Below, in pieces: positions 54,282-63,936 of a DNA stretch of 64,000 nucleotides (its first letter is position 1; every line of letters starts with the position of its first letter). Source of the stretch: Rossellomorea aquimaris (GTDB lineage: Bacteria; Bacillota; Bacilli; Bacillales; Fictibacillaceae). The notes under the pieces are model-generated. The model had not been told where the DNA came from, did no database searches, and worked only from the letters and a program-made list of their open reading frames with translations. The translations under genes and the position numbers were made by a program. The DNA is taken from the NCBI GenBank assembly GCA_020524245.1, contig JAIVLN010000001.1, positions 1,116,001 to 1,180,000 of the forward strand. The letters are read 5' to 3'.

Positions 54282-54905
54282 TTAATCAATCTTGTGTTTC
54301 ATACCTCTATCACCTTTATGTTTAGCAGAAGGGTCAATAAAGTTTCCGGATTTATAGGCATAACCATTCTAAGTCTTTACCCTTTTTCTTAAATACTTTA
54401 AAGGCAGAGTCTCCGCTATGATTGGATAAATCTTTTGTCCACCATTTTCCATTAGGATCTTCATAAACGTCAATAGGTTTTCAATTTTATTTTTACTTCA
54501 CTTTGATATTTGATTGTATTTTATACACCAAAGAGTAGTGATGTTAGTGTGGGTTTGCTATAACTCTTTCCACAGTTGTGTTCCCAGACGCTGAGTTTGC
54601 TCACGATTTAGCTTTTGTAATCAGCAACAGTGATATTGTACACATAGACGGTCTTCACTTTGATAAGAGTATCATCGATTTCAAATTGCTTGCTATCTTC
54701 GGAAACTGGCACATCTCCGACCAACAAGTCTTCTGCAAGAACCCAACCGTCTTCATTATTAACCCAAAACGGATGCAAAGCAGTTGTTTCAATAAATTTT
54801 TTACTCACATGGATTTCATAAAATTGAGATTCTTTCCACATATGTGAATCTGTTTTCGGTTTAAAATCCTGCTTTTTTGTTTTACTATTTTGGGTTAACA
54901 CTTTG
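54282..54905 (-). pseudogene. Polymorphic toxin remnant: Hint domain plus C-terminal toxin domain
   Basis: From right to left: Hint (pre-toxin) C-terminal part with FIETTALHPFWVNNEDGWVL, AEDLLVGDVPVSED, TVYVYNITVADYKS, an in-frame TAA, then IVSKLSVWEHNC, which is how Hint domains end (YFVSxLGVWVHNC). After a gap comes a toxin end: IDVYEDPNGKWWTKDLSNHS, GDSAFKVFKKKGKDLEW, a 1-nt frameshift, YKSGNFIDPSAKHKGDRG and stop at 54282. The word order (WTKD...GGSAFKVF...HKG) matches the YeeF/WapA-like toxin tails of Bacillus. Its upstream part is cut by the R2c repeat. Nonsense and frameshift lesions make it a pseudogene. Confidence 0.75.
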
Positions 54906-54956
54906 TCCACAATTTTTGAAATGATTAGGGATTCTCCATTACCTCTCAGTAACACA

Positions 54957-55030
54957 TACATACATTGGTAATGTACTACGCTACAACATTCACAAAAACG
55001 AACCACAAGAACCGTCCCCGTGGTCTCGAT
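54957..55030 (+). repeat. Dispersed repeat R2, copy c
   Basis: CATACATTGGTAATGTACTA, CGCTACAACATTCACAAAAA, then GAACCGTCCCCGTGGTCTCG. It joins the toxin remnant to the MqsR-like/Panacea locus. Confidence 0.75.
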
Positions 55031-55053
55031 TCGATTGATTCGTCCCCTTGCCC

Positions 55054-55114
55054 CAACCAAAAACCATCAATTGATGGTTTTTGGTTGCATAAACAATCAA
55101 TTGATGGTTATAAT
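55054..55114 (+). promoter_or_regulatory. Autoregulated promoter of the MqsR-like/Panacea pair
   Basis: A 34-bp perfect palindrome (55054-55087, half-site CAACCAAAAACCATCAA), then a second, shorter one AATCAATTGATGGTT at 55095-55109. -35 TTGCAT (55085-55090), 18-bp spacer, TATAAT (55109-55114). The palindromes cover the promoter, as expected when the antitoxin represses its own genes. Confidence 0.75.
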
Positions 55115-55143
55115 GAATACAGTATATGCAAGGGACTGATTAG

Positions 55144-55566
55144 ATGGCAGAGGATCAATTGAATCCAGATCGAATTGCCCCGATAAACGAAGTGGAGATG
55201 CAATTGAAAAAAGCACGGGATATCCTTAATTCAGCAGACTATGAACTAGACATTCAAAGAAAACGAAAAGGCGAAGATCCTCTAGACCCACATTCAACAA
55301 AGAATACTCTTTTAGCCTTGAATTATGACTCGGATGATGTAGCAAAGGAAATAATATCCTTACAACTTCAAGACTACTGGAAGACTACTATTGATACAAA
55401 AAAGCCAGATAGTCCAGAATTTTGGATTTTTGAAAAGACTATTCAAAAACAAAGTGTCTATATCAAATTCAAGATTCGAAGTGAAGAAGGTAAGAAGATC
55501 TACTGTATGTCTTTCCACTTTTCAAAATGGGCAATAACAAACAAACCTTTTGCAGAAGGAGTTTAA
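55144..55566 (+). CDS. MqsR-like toxin candidate
   Basis: 140 aa. A helical N-terminus (INEVEMQLKKARDILNSADY) is followed by a segment that lines up with the MqsR ribonuclease core: LLALNYDSDDVAKEIISLQL, DYWKTTIDTKKPDSPEFWIF and SVYIKFKIRSEE...KIYCMSFHF. Length and order (toxin first, antitoxin with MqsA-like zinc domain second) fit the mqsRA system. Starts at ATG with AAGGGACTG box. The match is by eye and distant; another RelE-fold toxin is the alternative. Confidence 0.65.
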   Translation: MAEDQLNPDRIAPINEVEMQLKKARDILNSADYELDIQRKRKGEDPLDPHSTKNTLLALNYDSDDVAKEIISLQLQDYWKTTIDTKKPDSPEFWIFEKTIQKQSVYIKFKIRSEEGKKIYCMSFHFSKWAITNKPFAEGV

Positions 55567-55639
55567 AGAGGGGAATCCTCTCTTTAAACCTCTCACATAA
55601 ATAAATTAAATCAATATTAAATAGGAAGGAGTCACATGA

Positions 55640-56671
55640 ATGGCCAATTTAGTAAAAAAAATTAATTTTAACTGCCCAGAATGTGACCAAAATCATGAAG
55701 TCGAGGTTTACGAACAAAAAACACAATCTTTGATTGAAGGGACGATTGTCGAACATAAGGAAACATATTATTATTGTCCAATTGAAGATGAGGAATTTAT
55801 TCCAGCCAAAGTAATGAATCAAAACTTATTAGAAGCTCGAGATGCATATAGAATTAATATTGGACGGTTAACTTCTACAGAAATAAGAAATATACGCAAA
55901 ATGTATGGACTTTCTCAAAAGGAATTTGCAAATTTATTAGGATGGGGAGACGTTACTGTTCAAAGATATGAGTCAAAAACAATACAAGATGAAACATATG
56001 ATCAAAAAATGAAACTAGTATTTGAAAATCCTCAAATTGCCTTAACGGAGTTAGAAAAGCACGCTCAAAAATTTGACACTGAGCGATATTTAGAAATTTA
56101 TCAAAAAATAACGCAACTAATAAAAAAAAAATCCCTTAAATATCATAAGGAACAAATTATTTATGCTTCATATGTAGATTTTAATAAACCTTCAGATAGT
56201 AATGGTCAAACAAGATTAAATCTAGACAAAGTTAATAATGTAATTCATTATCTAGCTCATTGTAGTTCTCGATTATATAAAGTTAAACTAATGAAATTGT
56301 TATGGTATTCAGATTCACTTTTCTATAAAAGATTTGATAAATCTATAACGGGTCTTGTTTACAAACATCTTCCTTTAGGAGCAGTACCCATTGCTCATGA
56401 GGATATATTAGATATTAGTAGCGATTATATAAATATTCATGAAGAATTCTACGAGGATTATATAGCATATAGAATTGAAAGTAAAAATCCTATAGATTTA
56501 TCTTCTCTATCAAGACAAGAAATTGATGTTCTGAATGAAGTAATACAAAAATTTGATAAACTGGGTAGTAAAAAAATTAGTGAATATATGCACGAGGAAG
56601 AAGCTTATTTAAAAACGCATGATAATCAAATTATCCCTTTTAGTTTAGCTGGTAAAATTAGAGAATTTTAA
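55640..56671 (+). CDS. MqsA-like/HTH/Panacea antitoxin
   Basis: 343 aa. Three parts: a zinc-binding N-terminus with CPECDQ and later YYCPIEDEEF (residues 10-53), an XRE-type HTH at about 75-120 (MYGLSQKEFANLLGWGDVTV, QRYESK), and a C-terminal Panacea/DUF4065 domain (about 190-343) with YLAHCSSRLYKVKLMKLLWY, FYKRFDKSITGLVYKHLPLG and SEYMHEE. Panacea domains neutralise many unrelated toxins. The HTH should bind the palindromes at 55054-55109. AGGAAGGAG lies 8 nt before the ATG. It follows the toxin gene by 73 nt. Confidence 0.88.
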   Translation: MANLVKKINFNCPECDQNHEVEVYEQKTQSLIEGTIVEHKETYYYCPIEDEEFIPAKVMNQNLLEARDAYRINIGRLTSTEIRNIRKMYGLSQKEFANLLGWGDVTVQRYESKTIQDETYDQKMKLVFENPQIALTELEKHAQKFDTERYLEIYQKITQLIKKKSLKYHKEQIIYASYVDFNKPSDSNGQTRLNLDKVNNVIHYLAHCSSRLYKVKLMKLLWYSDSLFYKRFDKSITGLVYKHLPLGAVPIAHEDILDISSDYINIHEEFYEDYIAYRIESKNPIDLSSLSRQEIDVLNEVIQKFDKLGSKKISEYMHEEEAYLKTHDNQIIPFSLAGKIREF

Positions 56672-56684
56672 AAAAACTGGTTCT

Positions 56685-56720
56685 CAGGCTGTCGAGAAAG
56701 TTTCTCGGCAGCCTGCTTTG
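56685..56720 (+). terminator. Terminator of the Panacea locus
   Basis: CAGGCTGTCGAGAAA and TTTCTCGGCAGCCTG form a 15-bp stem with one mismatch, 14 nt after the stop codon. The left arm also occurs at 30189. Confidence 0.7.
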
Positions 56721-56889
56721 ATGTCTGCAACTCTTACTAATTAACAGTTACCACTTGTCCTTACTAGACAGATATAAAACTTCTCAATCACTTTATAGGC
56801 TCGTACTTAAACATAATATATCGGTCTAATTTAATGAGATCTTGTGTCCCTCCCTTAATACACGGATATGAAAAATGATTTAATAATTC

Positions 56890-57459
56890 CTATACTAATG
56901 CTTTTTCCTGGACATTTAATATTTCTGCGTTCCCTAATAATCTTTCAGCGCATTCAGAACCAAAATCTTCTTTCAGCCAAACTCTCCCAGCTTCCACAAA
57001 GTCTAAATCGTTTGGAACATCCAATTTCTCACCTAAAACTCCAGTTAATAGATAAGACATTTCTCTACATAATATTATTGTTGATCTTGTTAGGCTTGAA
57101 TCCCATGGAGAACCATATTTAGGTTGAGTAATACATAACTCGGCTTCTTGATCAGGGTTAAAACTGTTAAGCTTAGATGCAACAATAGTAGAAATTGGAG
57201 GTAAAGTAATATAATTTAACATCAATTCTGTAGCAGCTGCCCTAGCAGAAACATTAGGAGCTTCGAAATAATCAATTCCAAGACCATTATTTCTTAGAGT
57301 TATCCCTTTAACAAACCAATGAATAAATGCTGCAAAGCCAATAGATTTTTCATATCGAGAAAAATTCCATTGTGGTCTAGAATTCAAACCATTGGTTGCA
57401 GCTTTTTCCATTTCTCTCTTTACAATTTTTAGCGATTCCATCGTCAACAATTCCCCCAT
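56890..57459 (-). CDS. Hypothetical protein, 183-189 aa
   Basis: Soluble, mixed composition; pieces are KREMEKAATNGLNSRPQWNF, FAAFIHWFVKGITLRNNGLG, AAATELMLNYITLPPISTIV and ILCREMSYLLTGVLGEKLDV. No membrane helix, no recognised motif. Two starts are possible: ATG 57459 (weak GGTGAT) or ATG 57441 (GGGGGA 10 nt upstream). It lies between the toxin-antitoxin locus and an IS21 element and is AT-rich like them, so it is probably acquired DNA. Confidence 0.55.
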   Translation of the reverse strand: MGELLTMESLKIVKREMEKAATNGLNSRPQWNFSRYEKSIGFAAFIHWFVKGITLRNNGLGIDYFEAPNVSARAAATELMLNYITLPPISTIVASKLNSFNPDQEAELCITQPKYGSPWDSSLTRSTIILCREMSYLLTGVLGEKLDVPNDLDFVEAGRVWLKEDFGSECAERLLGNAEILNVQEKALV

Positions 57460-57715
57460 TTAAATTAATCACCCAATTTTCTCACCATTGTAAATTAATT
57501 CTATTTCCTCTATTCATACCCTTTGAAAAATTTTAAATAATTAGAATTTTGATTATTTGTCTTTATAATGTCATTGTAAATTGAAATAAGAGAAACATTG
57601 AAAGAGTCGCATTTAAAATGGACAGTATAGTCAGCTAAATACATACAAAATCGTCGCCTTAAATTTCGACAAACTTCATAATTAGATTGAATCCTAAGAG
57701 GAGGAGATCTGATTC

Positions 57716-58915
57716 ATGAAGTTGGAGGGAGAGCGACGAAAAGTGAAAGAATTATTAGAACAAGGTATGTCTCAAACAGATATTGCGGAGATGTTGGGGA
57801 TGCATAGACATACTGTGAGAGCGTTAAGTGAACGAAAGAAAAATCATGTACAGAAACGTTCAAAAAGAGGGTCCAAGTTAGATCCATTTAAAGATTACCT
57901 GCTTAAGCGAATTCAAGAAGACTATGTTTTCAATTGTGAAAAGCTCATTCAGGAGATTAAACAAAGAGGTTATTCAGGTGGTAGTACGATATTAAAAGAG
58001 TTTGTGCAGCCCTATCGTAAAGCCTTCAAAGAAAGTCATACCCGTCGGTATGAAACAGAACCTGGAGAACAGATGCAAGTCGATTGGAAAGAAGCTGGGC
58101 ATTACCAGATTGATGGTGAAGTCATACCACTCATGATCTTTGTAGCCACTCTTTCCTACTCACGAATGAGTTATGCTTGTTTTGCGGAAAGGCAGGATAG
58201 GGAACACCTATTGCACTGTCTGACAAATGCTTTTGAATACTTCGGGGGCGTAACCGAATAGGTCATGTTTAATAATATGAAGACGATTATTAACCGCAGA
58301 AGTGGTCCCGAAGTTGAATGGAATGAAAAGTTCTTAGATATTGTTGATCACTATGCTTTCAAGCCTACTGTACATCGTCCCTACCGCCCTCAAACCAAAG
58401 GGAAAGTTGAACGTTTTATCGGTTATATGAATGGTTGGTTAGAGTCTTCATCAGTTCGGTCTATACAAGAATTAAATCTCAGACTCATGAGATGGGTAGA
58501 AGAAACAGCTAATCAACGACTACACTCCACTACAGAACGGAAACTGGTAGAGCTTTGGTTGAAAGAGACATTACAGCCTCTTAATCCATCTAGGTATGAT
58601 TCGAGTTACATTACGTATCGAAAGATTGGTAAAGATGGAGTCATGAATTACCATTCTAGAAAGATTCTGATGAGCTCCAAGTTTGCAGGGCAAGAAGTAA
58701 TGATTAAGGAAACGCTAGATGGTAAGATTACTGTTTATTATCATGGGGAAGCTATTCTAACCTATACAAAAGACGATAAGGTTCTACCACTCTCCGAACA
58801 GATAAGAAAAAAGCAGCGTTCAAAGGCTGGCACCCTCCACGCTGCACAGGATATAGAGGTCGCTGTTCGCCCACTAAGCGTTTACGACCAATTCCTTCAG
58901 GAAGGAGAGCGATAA
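57716..58915 (+). pseudogene. istA: IS21 transposase IstA, interrupted
   Basis: DDE transposase. The first part has the HTH MSQTDIAEMLGMHRHTVRAL and the first catalytic Asp in MQVDWKEAG. An in-frame TAG at 58259 follows GGVTE; the same frame goes on with VMFNNMKTIINRR, where relatives have a catalytic Asp in YDNMKT but this copy has Asn. The catalytic Glu (KGKVERFIGYM) and the C-terminal domain remain. Stop codon and Asp-to-Asn change both disable it. AGGAGGAG lies 8 nt before the ATG. Confidence 0.85.
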
Positions 58916-58916
58916 A

Positions 58917-59651
58917 ATGAATCAAGCTATTGATACATATTGTGAATCGCTCAAATTATCCACCATTCAGTCTGAATGGAGAACCCTTACTGAAGAAGCT
59001 TCTAAAAATAATATACCATACCATGCATTATTAGAGCGAATACTGGAAATTGAAAATCAGGCACGTATAGAACGAAGTAGACAGACTCTCTTAAAGTTAT
59101 CTAGATTACCCTTTCGGAAAACGTTAGATACGTTTGATTTTGATCGTGTGAAAGGCGTGTCCCGCAGGGACATTGAAGAATATATGAGTCTTAGTTTCAT
59201 AGAGCAGAATCAGAACTTAGTCTTTCTTGGTCCTCCTGGAGTCGGTAAAACCCATTTAGCAGTCTCTATTGCCTTGGAAGCCATTCGTAAAGGTTTGAAG
59301 ACGTACTTTATGACCGCACAGGAACTTGTCACTTCGCTTCAAACAGCAGATTCTCAAGGGAAGTTGGATAAGAAGATGAGAGGGCTTGCCAAGCCTTCTC
59401 TTCTTCTTATCGATGAAATGGGATATCTGAATCTATCGAATAATGGAGGGCATTATTTGTTTCAGGTCACCAGTCGAAGGTATGAAAACAGCTCGATCAT
59501 ATTAACGTCTAACAAGACATTCAGCCAGTGGGGAGAAGTATTAGGAGATGGGATTATTGCGACAGCAATCTTAGATCGACTCCTACACCACTCTCGTGTA
59601 TTTTCCATAGACGGACCGAGTTATCGAATGAATGAAAAAGGCACCAACTAA
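58917..59651 (+). CDS. istB: IS21 helper ATPase IstB
   Basis: 244 aa AAA+ ATPase that helps IstA choose targets. Walker A GPPGVGKTHLA near residue 102, Walker B LLLIDEMGYL, sensor ILTSNKTFSQWGEVLGD. Complete, with GGAGAGCG directly before the start and only 1 nt after the istA stop. A GGCACC/GGTGCC hairpin overlaps its stop codon. Confidence 0.93.
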   Translation: MNQAIDTYCESLKLSTIQSEWRTLTEEASKNNIPYHALLERILEIENQARIERSRQTLLKLSRLPFRKTLDTFDFDRVKGVSRRDIEEYMSLSFIEQNQNLVFLGPPGVGKTHLAVSIALEAIRKGLKTYFMTAQELVTSLQTADSQGKLDKKMRGLAKPSLLLIDEMGYLNLSNNGGHYLFQVTSRRYENSSIILTSNKTFSQWGEVLGDGIIATAILDRLLHHSRVFSIDGPSYRMNEKGTN

Positions 59652-59761
59652 GGTGCCACTTTTGTACAATTTTAACCCGACGATTTTGTATAAAATTAAA
59701 CGTCCTTGACAATATTATTAACTATTACTTTTAACTAAGTTACAATACTGACTAATAATTC

Positions 59762-60802
59762 CTAAGTAAAAATAATTTCTTCCTTCGAATTACTATTTTT
59801 ATAGCCATTAGGATTATTTTTCTGCCATCTCCATGCATCTACACACATTTCAAATAAACCTTTTTCTGCTTTCCATCCTAATTTATCATACGCTTTTGAA
59901 GGGTCAGCATAACATTCAGCGATGTCTCCGTCGCGTCTATCCACAATAGTGTATGGAATAATTTTACCTGAGACTTCCTCAAAGGTCTTTATAACTTCAA
60001 GCACACTGTATCCTTTTCCAGTTCCAAGATTGTATGCTTCTAGCCCACTAGATTCTAATATATTTGATAAAGCTTTTATATGACCTTTTGCTAGATCTTC
60101 TATATGTATATAATCTCGTACGCCGGTTCCATCTCTAGTTGTATAATTATCACCAAATACTTTTAACTCCTCTCTAATCCCTATAGCAACTTGACTAACA
60201 AATGGCATTAAATTATTAGGAGTGCCATTAGGAGCTTCTCCGAACTGTCCACTTGAATGAGCACCTACAGGATTAAAATATCTTAAAATTGCAATACTCC
60301 ATTCCTTGTCTGACTTATAAAGATCACCTAATATCGACTCAATAATGAGCTTAGATCGTCCGTATGGATTTGTTGTACTTAAATGAGCATTCTCTGTTAC
60401 TGGCATTTTATTATTCTCACCGTATACCGTTGCTGAAGAACTAAAAACAAGACTCTTAATGCCGAATTTTTTCATAATTTCACACAAGTTTAAAGTTCCT
60501 ATAATATTATTACTGTAATATTCCAGAGGAAACCGTACTGATTCTCCAACTGATTTCAAACCTGCTAAGTGAACTACCGCTGAGATTTTATTTTCTCTAA
60601 ATATCATTTCTAAGGCTGACTTATCCAAAAGATCTACATGATATAATTTAAACTGCTTTTTTGTTATCTTTTTTAACCGATTAATTGATTCCAAACTACT
60701 ATTCGTAAAATTGTCAACTATCACCAGCTCATAACCCTCATGTAACAGCTGAAGAGAGGTGTGTATACCGATATATCCTGCCCCACCAGTCACAAGAATC
60801 AT
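59762..60802 (-). CDS. galE: UDP-glucose 4-epimerase
   Basis: 346 aa. Makes UDP-galactose (or UDP-GalNAc) for surface polysaccharide. Rossmann motif TGGAGYIG at the N-terminus, Ser-Tyr-Lys catalytic set in FSSSATVYG and NPYGRSKLI, and the GTGVRDYIHIEDLAKGHI segment. CAGGAGGAAAATG start box. It lies downstream of galU and two nucleotide-sugar genes in one direction, so it belongs to a glycan cluster rather than to galactose catabolism. Confidence 0.95.
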   Translation of the reverse strand: MILVTGGAGYIGIHTSLQLLHEGYELVIVDNFTNSSLESINRLKKITKKQFKLYHVDLLDKSALEMIFRENKISAVVHLAGLKSVGESVRFPLEYYSNNIIGTLNLCEIMKKFGIKSLVFSSSATVYGENNKMPVTENAHLSTTNPYGRSKLIIESILGDLYKSDKEWSIAILRYFNPVGAHSSGQFGEAPNGTPNNLMPFVSQVAIGIREELKVFGDNYTTRDGTGVRDYIHIEDLAKGHIKALSNILESSGLEAYNLGTGKGYSVLEVIKTFEEVSGKIIPYTIVDRRDGDIAECYADPSKAYDKLGWKAEKGLFEMCVDAWRWQKNNPNGYKNSNSKEEIIFT

Positions 60803-60842
60803 ATCATTTTCCTCCTGTATGCTTGAATATTTTTCAAGTTTT

Positions 60843-61739
60843 TTAATTATTAACTAAACGAAATATATCATTTTCTTTTTCTACCATTAATTCTTTTATA
60901 TAATTGAGAAAGTTTTCGCCTATATCTTCACGTTCTAATGCAAACTCAACAGTAGCTTTCAAATAACCTAACTTATCTCCAATATCATAACGACTACCCT
61001 CAAATTCAACTGCATACATCCTTTTAAGCCCAACATATTTATTAAATGCATCAGCTAATTGGATTTCATTCCCAACTCCTGGTTGTGTATACTTTAGAAT
61101 TTCAATAATTTCTGGGGTCAGAATATATCTTCCCATTACAGCTAAGTTTGATGGAGGATTAGTTTTAGGTTTCTCAATCACTTCTTTTATTAAATGATGA
61201 CCATTACCAATTTGTTCATTTCTTATAACTCCATATTTATGAAGTTCAGAAGGGTTAAAAGGTTGTACTCCTACTATTGGAGCTTTAAGGGTGTTATAGT
61301 GATCTATTAATTGTAGTAGTGCTGGTTTTTCACTACGGACAATGTCGTCTCCTAAAAGTACTGCAAAAGGTTCGTCATGAATAAAGCTTTCTGCACATGC
61401 TATTGCATGACCTAAACCTAGCATTTTCTTTTGACGTACATAATGAATTTTCACTAAGCTAGATATTGATTGAATCATTTCAAGAACTTCATATTTTTCT
61501 TTCTTTTCCAGTTCTATTTCTAATTCAATAGAGTGGTCAAAATGATCTTCGATAGCACGTTTATTTCTACCGGTTACAATTATTATATCTTCTATTCCAG
61601 AAGCAACTGCTTCTTCCACTATATATTGTATTGTAGGTTTATCAACAATCGGTAACATTTCTTTTGGTTGTGATTTTGTAGCAGGTAAAAACCTCGTACC
61701 AAAACCAGCAGCTGGTATAATTGCTTTTTTTACTGACAT
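60843..61739 (-). CDS. galU: UTP-glucose-1-phosphate uridylyltransferase
   Basis: 298 aa; makes UDP-glucose. N-terminal nucleotide-binding motif AAGFGTRFLPATKSQPKEM with the substrate-binding Lys, later VDKPTIQYIVEEAV, LLGDDIVRSE and FEGSRYDIGDKLGYLKA. ATAGGAGG lies 8 nt before the ATG. 40 nt upstream of galE. A terminator lies between it and the aminotransferase gene, so it probably has its own promoter or depends on read-through. Confidence 0.95.
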   Translation of the reverse strand: MSVKKAIIPAAGFGTRFLPATKSQPKEMLPIVDKPTIQYIVEEAVASGIEDIIIVTGRNKRAIEDHFDHSIELEIELEKKEKYEVLEMIQSISSLVKIHYVRQKKMLGLGHAIACAESFIHDEPFAVLLGDDIVRSEKPALLQLIDHYNTLKAPIVGVQPFNPSELHKYGVIRNEQIGNGHHLIKEVIEKPKTNPPSNLAVMGRYILTPEIIEILKYTQPGVGNEIQLADAFNKYVGLKRMYAVEFEGSRYDIGDKLGYLKATVEFALEREDIGENFLNYIKELMVEKENDIFRLVNN

Positions 61740-61756
61740 TCACAAAACCTCCTATA

Positions 61757-61789
61757 AAAAATAAAACCCACGAAATTCGTGGGTTTCTA
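61757..61789 (-). terminator. Terminator between the aminotransferase gene and galU
   Basis: AAACCCACGAA and TTCGTGGGTTT form an 11-bp stem (61764-61786); the minus strand continues TTTATTTTTTA. It abuts the aminotransferase stop codon. Confidence 0.8.
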
Positions 61790-62905
61790 TTATCTAGATG
61801 TTAAGTATTGATATTCATTTATGCTCTCAACAATATATTCAATCTGTTCATTTGTTAATTCTGGAAACATTGGTAAAGACACAATTTCACTCGATGTTTT
61901 TTCAGAAATCGGGAATGTACCCTGTGCAATGTTTAAATAAGAATATGCCTCGGTTAAGTGGACTGGAGTAGGATAGTGTATTCCTGTTTGTATGCCTTTT
62001 TCATTTAAAAATTTAATAAATGAATTACGGTCGTTAACTCTGACAACATAAAGATGATAAACATGACGAGTATCATCTTCTTCAATAGGTATTATATAAT
62101 TACTATCTGATAAAAGTTTATTATAATATCGTGCATTTCTTCGTCTCATTTCTGTCCATTCTTCAATATATTTTAGTTTAATTCTTAATATTGCTGCTTG
62201 TAATCCATCCAACCTACTATTATATCCGGGTACAATATGTTTATATTTATTTTTACTTCCATGTTGACTTAATAATCGCACCTTCTCTGAAAGCTCATAT
62301 GAGTTAGTAGTTATTGCCCCTCCATCACCATATGCACCAAGATTTTTACCAGGATAAAAACTAAAGCAAGCTATATCACCAATGGATCCAATTCTTCTAC
62401 CTTTATATATTGCTCCATGTGCCTGAGCCGCATCTTCAACAACTTTTAAATTATATTTTTTTGCCAAATCAATTATTTTATCCATTTCAGCTGGATATCC
62501 ATATAAGTGGACGGGAATTATTGCTTTTGTGTTTTCAGTAATTTTGCTCTCAATTTTAGTTACATCAATTGTATAAGTAGTTGGATTATGATCCACAAAT
62601 ACAGGGGTTGCTCCAACTGCGCTAATAGCTTCAACTGTAGCTATAAAAGTATTTGCCGCAGTTATAACTTCATCCCCCTGCCCTATACCTAAAGCTTTTA
62701 AAGATAACCATAATGCATCTGTTCCATTTGCTACACCGACACTATATTTTGTATCACAATATTGCGCAAATTCTTCTTCAAATAATTTGCATTCATTTCC
62801 TCCGATGAATGCAGAATTATTGAATACCTCGTAGGTTTTGTCCATTACTTCTTTTTCAATACTTTTAAATTGTAAATTTAAATCTAAAAAAGGTATACTT
62901 TTCAT
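61790..62905 (-). CDS. DegT/DnrJ/EryC1/StrS family sugar aminotransferase
   Basis: 371 aa PLP enzyme acting on a keto nucleotide sugar. PLP lysine in [18 protein letters not shown], cofactor residues in [10 protein letters not shown] and [14 protein letters not shown]. Its start overlaps the dehydrogenase stop by one base (TAATG), so the two are coupled. The pair resembles WbpB/WbpE-type enzymes that make UDP-2,3-diamino or 3-amino sugars for O-antigen or capsule; the product here is not known. Confidence 0.92.
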   Translation of the reverse strand: MKSIPFLDLNLQFKSIEKEVMDKTYEVFNNSAFIGGNECKLFEEEFAQYCDTKYSVGVANGTDALWLSLKALGIGQGDEVITAANTFIATVEAISAVGATPVFVDHNPTTYTIDVTKIESKITENTKAIIPVHLYGYPAEMDKIIDLAKKYNLKVVEDAAQAHGAIYKGRRIGSIGDIACFSFYPGKNLGAYGDGGAITTNSYELSEKVRLLSQHGSKNKYKHIVPGYNSRLDGLQAAILRIKLKYIEEWTEMRRRNARYYNKLLSDSNYIIPIEEDDTRHVYHLYVVRVNDRNSFIKFLNEKGIQTGIHYPTPVHLTEAYSYLNIAQGTFPISEKTSSEIVSLPMFPELTNEQIEYIVESINEYQYLTSR

Positions 62906-63936
62906 TATCTTTCACCTATTCCTATTAATAAATTTCGTTTAGAGTTGGTTAATATTTGTTCTAATTCGGTTAATATTTTTACTATTTTAAGACCTTCATA
63001 CCCATTACTATCTGATTTCTTACTGTTATTAATACATTCTATAAAATGAAGTATTTCAACCATTAAAGGCTCCCTTTTATCTAGTATTAAGTTAATTCCA
63101 GTATCATCATTTTGATACTCATATGAGAATAAACCATTATCCTCTTCTTTTAATTCTACTCTTTTGTTGAATAATTTAACTTTATGAACAGGTTCTGTTT
63201 CATCATAAATTATCATCCCTTTAGTACCAACGATTGTCATCTTTCGAGTTTTTTCTGGATAAAGCCAACTTAATTCTATACTTGTTGTTACCTTTTTACC
63301 GGCATAATTATAAACTATGTTAATGTTTGCAGTATCCTCATAAACTGGATGTATGTTATTAATAGCATGAACATTAAGTGCAGTTGTATTGGGTGTATTC
63401 AATAGAAAATGAATTATTGAGAGGTCATGTGGGGCTAAATCCCAAATAACATTGGTGTCTTTTTGAAATAGTCCCAAATTAAGTCGTTTTGAATTTATAC
63501 TTAATATATCACCTATTTCTCCATTATCAATAACTTCTTTGATTTTACGAACAGAACCTGTGTACACAAACGTATGACCCACCATTAAGGTTAGATTATT
63601 AATAGAGGCAATGTTACAAAGCTCTTCACCTTCTTCTATGGTATCGGTTAAAGGCTTTTCCACAAAAACATGTTTACCATGCCAAAGTGCCTCTTTTGCA
63701 AACCTATAATGAGTACTAACTGGTGTCGCAATTAAAACCATATCAACTTCTTGATCATTTAATATGTCTTTATAGTTTTTAGTAGTATTTACATACGGGT
63801 ACGAATTTTTCATTTGTTCCAATTTTTTTGTATCTAAATCAGCTATGTACTTAAGATGGACTGATTCAATTTTATCAAGATTCCTTATTAAATTGGGACC
63901 CCAATATCCACACCCTATTATTCCTGCTGTAAGCAT
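62905..63936 (-). CDS. Gfo/Idh/MocA family nucleotide-sugar dehydrogenase
   Basis: 343 aa. NAD(P)-binding [15 protein letters not shown] at the N-terminus, the EKPL motif in [11 protein letters not shown], and a C-terminal beta domain with [16 protein letters not shown]. With the coupled DegT-type aminotransferase it would oxidise C3 of a UDP-sugar before amination (WbpB/WlbA-like). GGAGGAAATAGG precedes the ATG. The cluster continues beyond the right edge of the window. Confidence 0.9.
   Translation of the reverse strand: MLTAGIIGCGYWGPNLIRNLDKIESVHLKYIADLDTKKLEQMKNSYPYVNTTKNYKDILNDQEVDMVLIATPVSTHYRFAKEALWHGKHVFVEKPLTDTIEEGEELCNIASINNLTLMVGHTFVYTGSVRKIKEVIDNGEIGDILSINSKRLNLGLFQKDTNVIWDLAPHDLSIIHFLLNTPNTTALNVHAINNIHPVYEDTANINIVYNYAGKKVTTSIELSWLYPEKTRKMTIVGTKGMIIYDETEPVHKVKLFNKRVELKEEDNGLFSYEYQNDDTGINLILDKREPLMVEILHFIECINNSKKSDSNGYEGLKIVKILTELEQILTNSKRNLLIGIGER

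Larger units (their letters stand above)
57569..59711 (+). mobile_element. IS21-family insertion sequence, inactive
   Basis: Two-gene istA/istB layout. A 14-bp inverted repeat ATACAAAATCGTCG stands at 57643-57656 and, inverted, at 59678-59691; such repeats lie inside the ends of IS21 elements. The outer limits given are where TGTCA and its complement TGACA occur; they are tentative and I see no clear target duplication. IstA is broken (see next entry). Confidence 0.75.

Noticed and set aside
57560-59720. Exact ends and target-site duplication of the IS21 element
   Set aside because: TGTCA/TGACA is only 5 bp, and the flanking bases do not show a convincing duplication.
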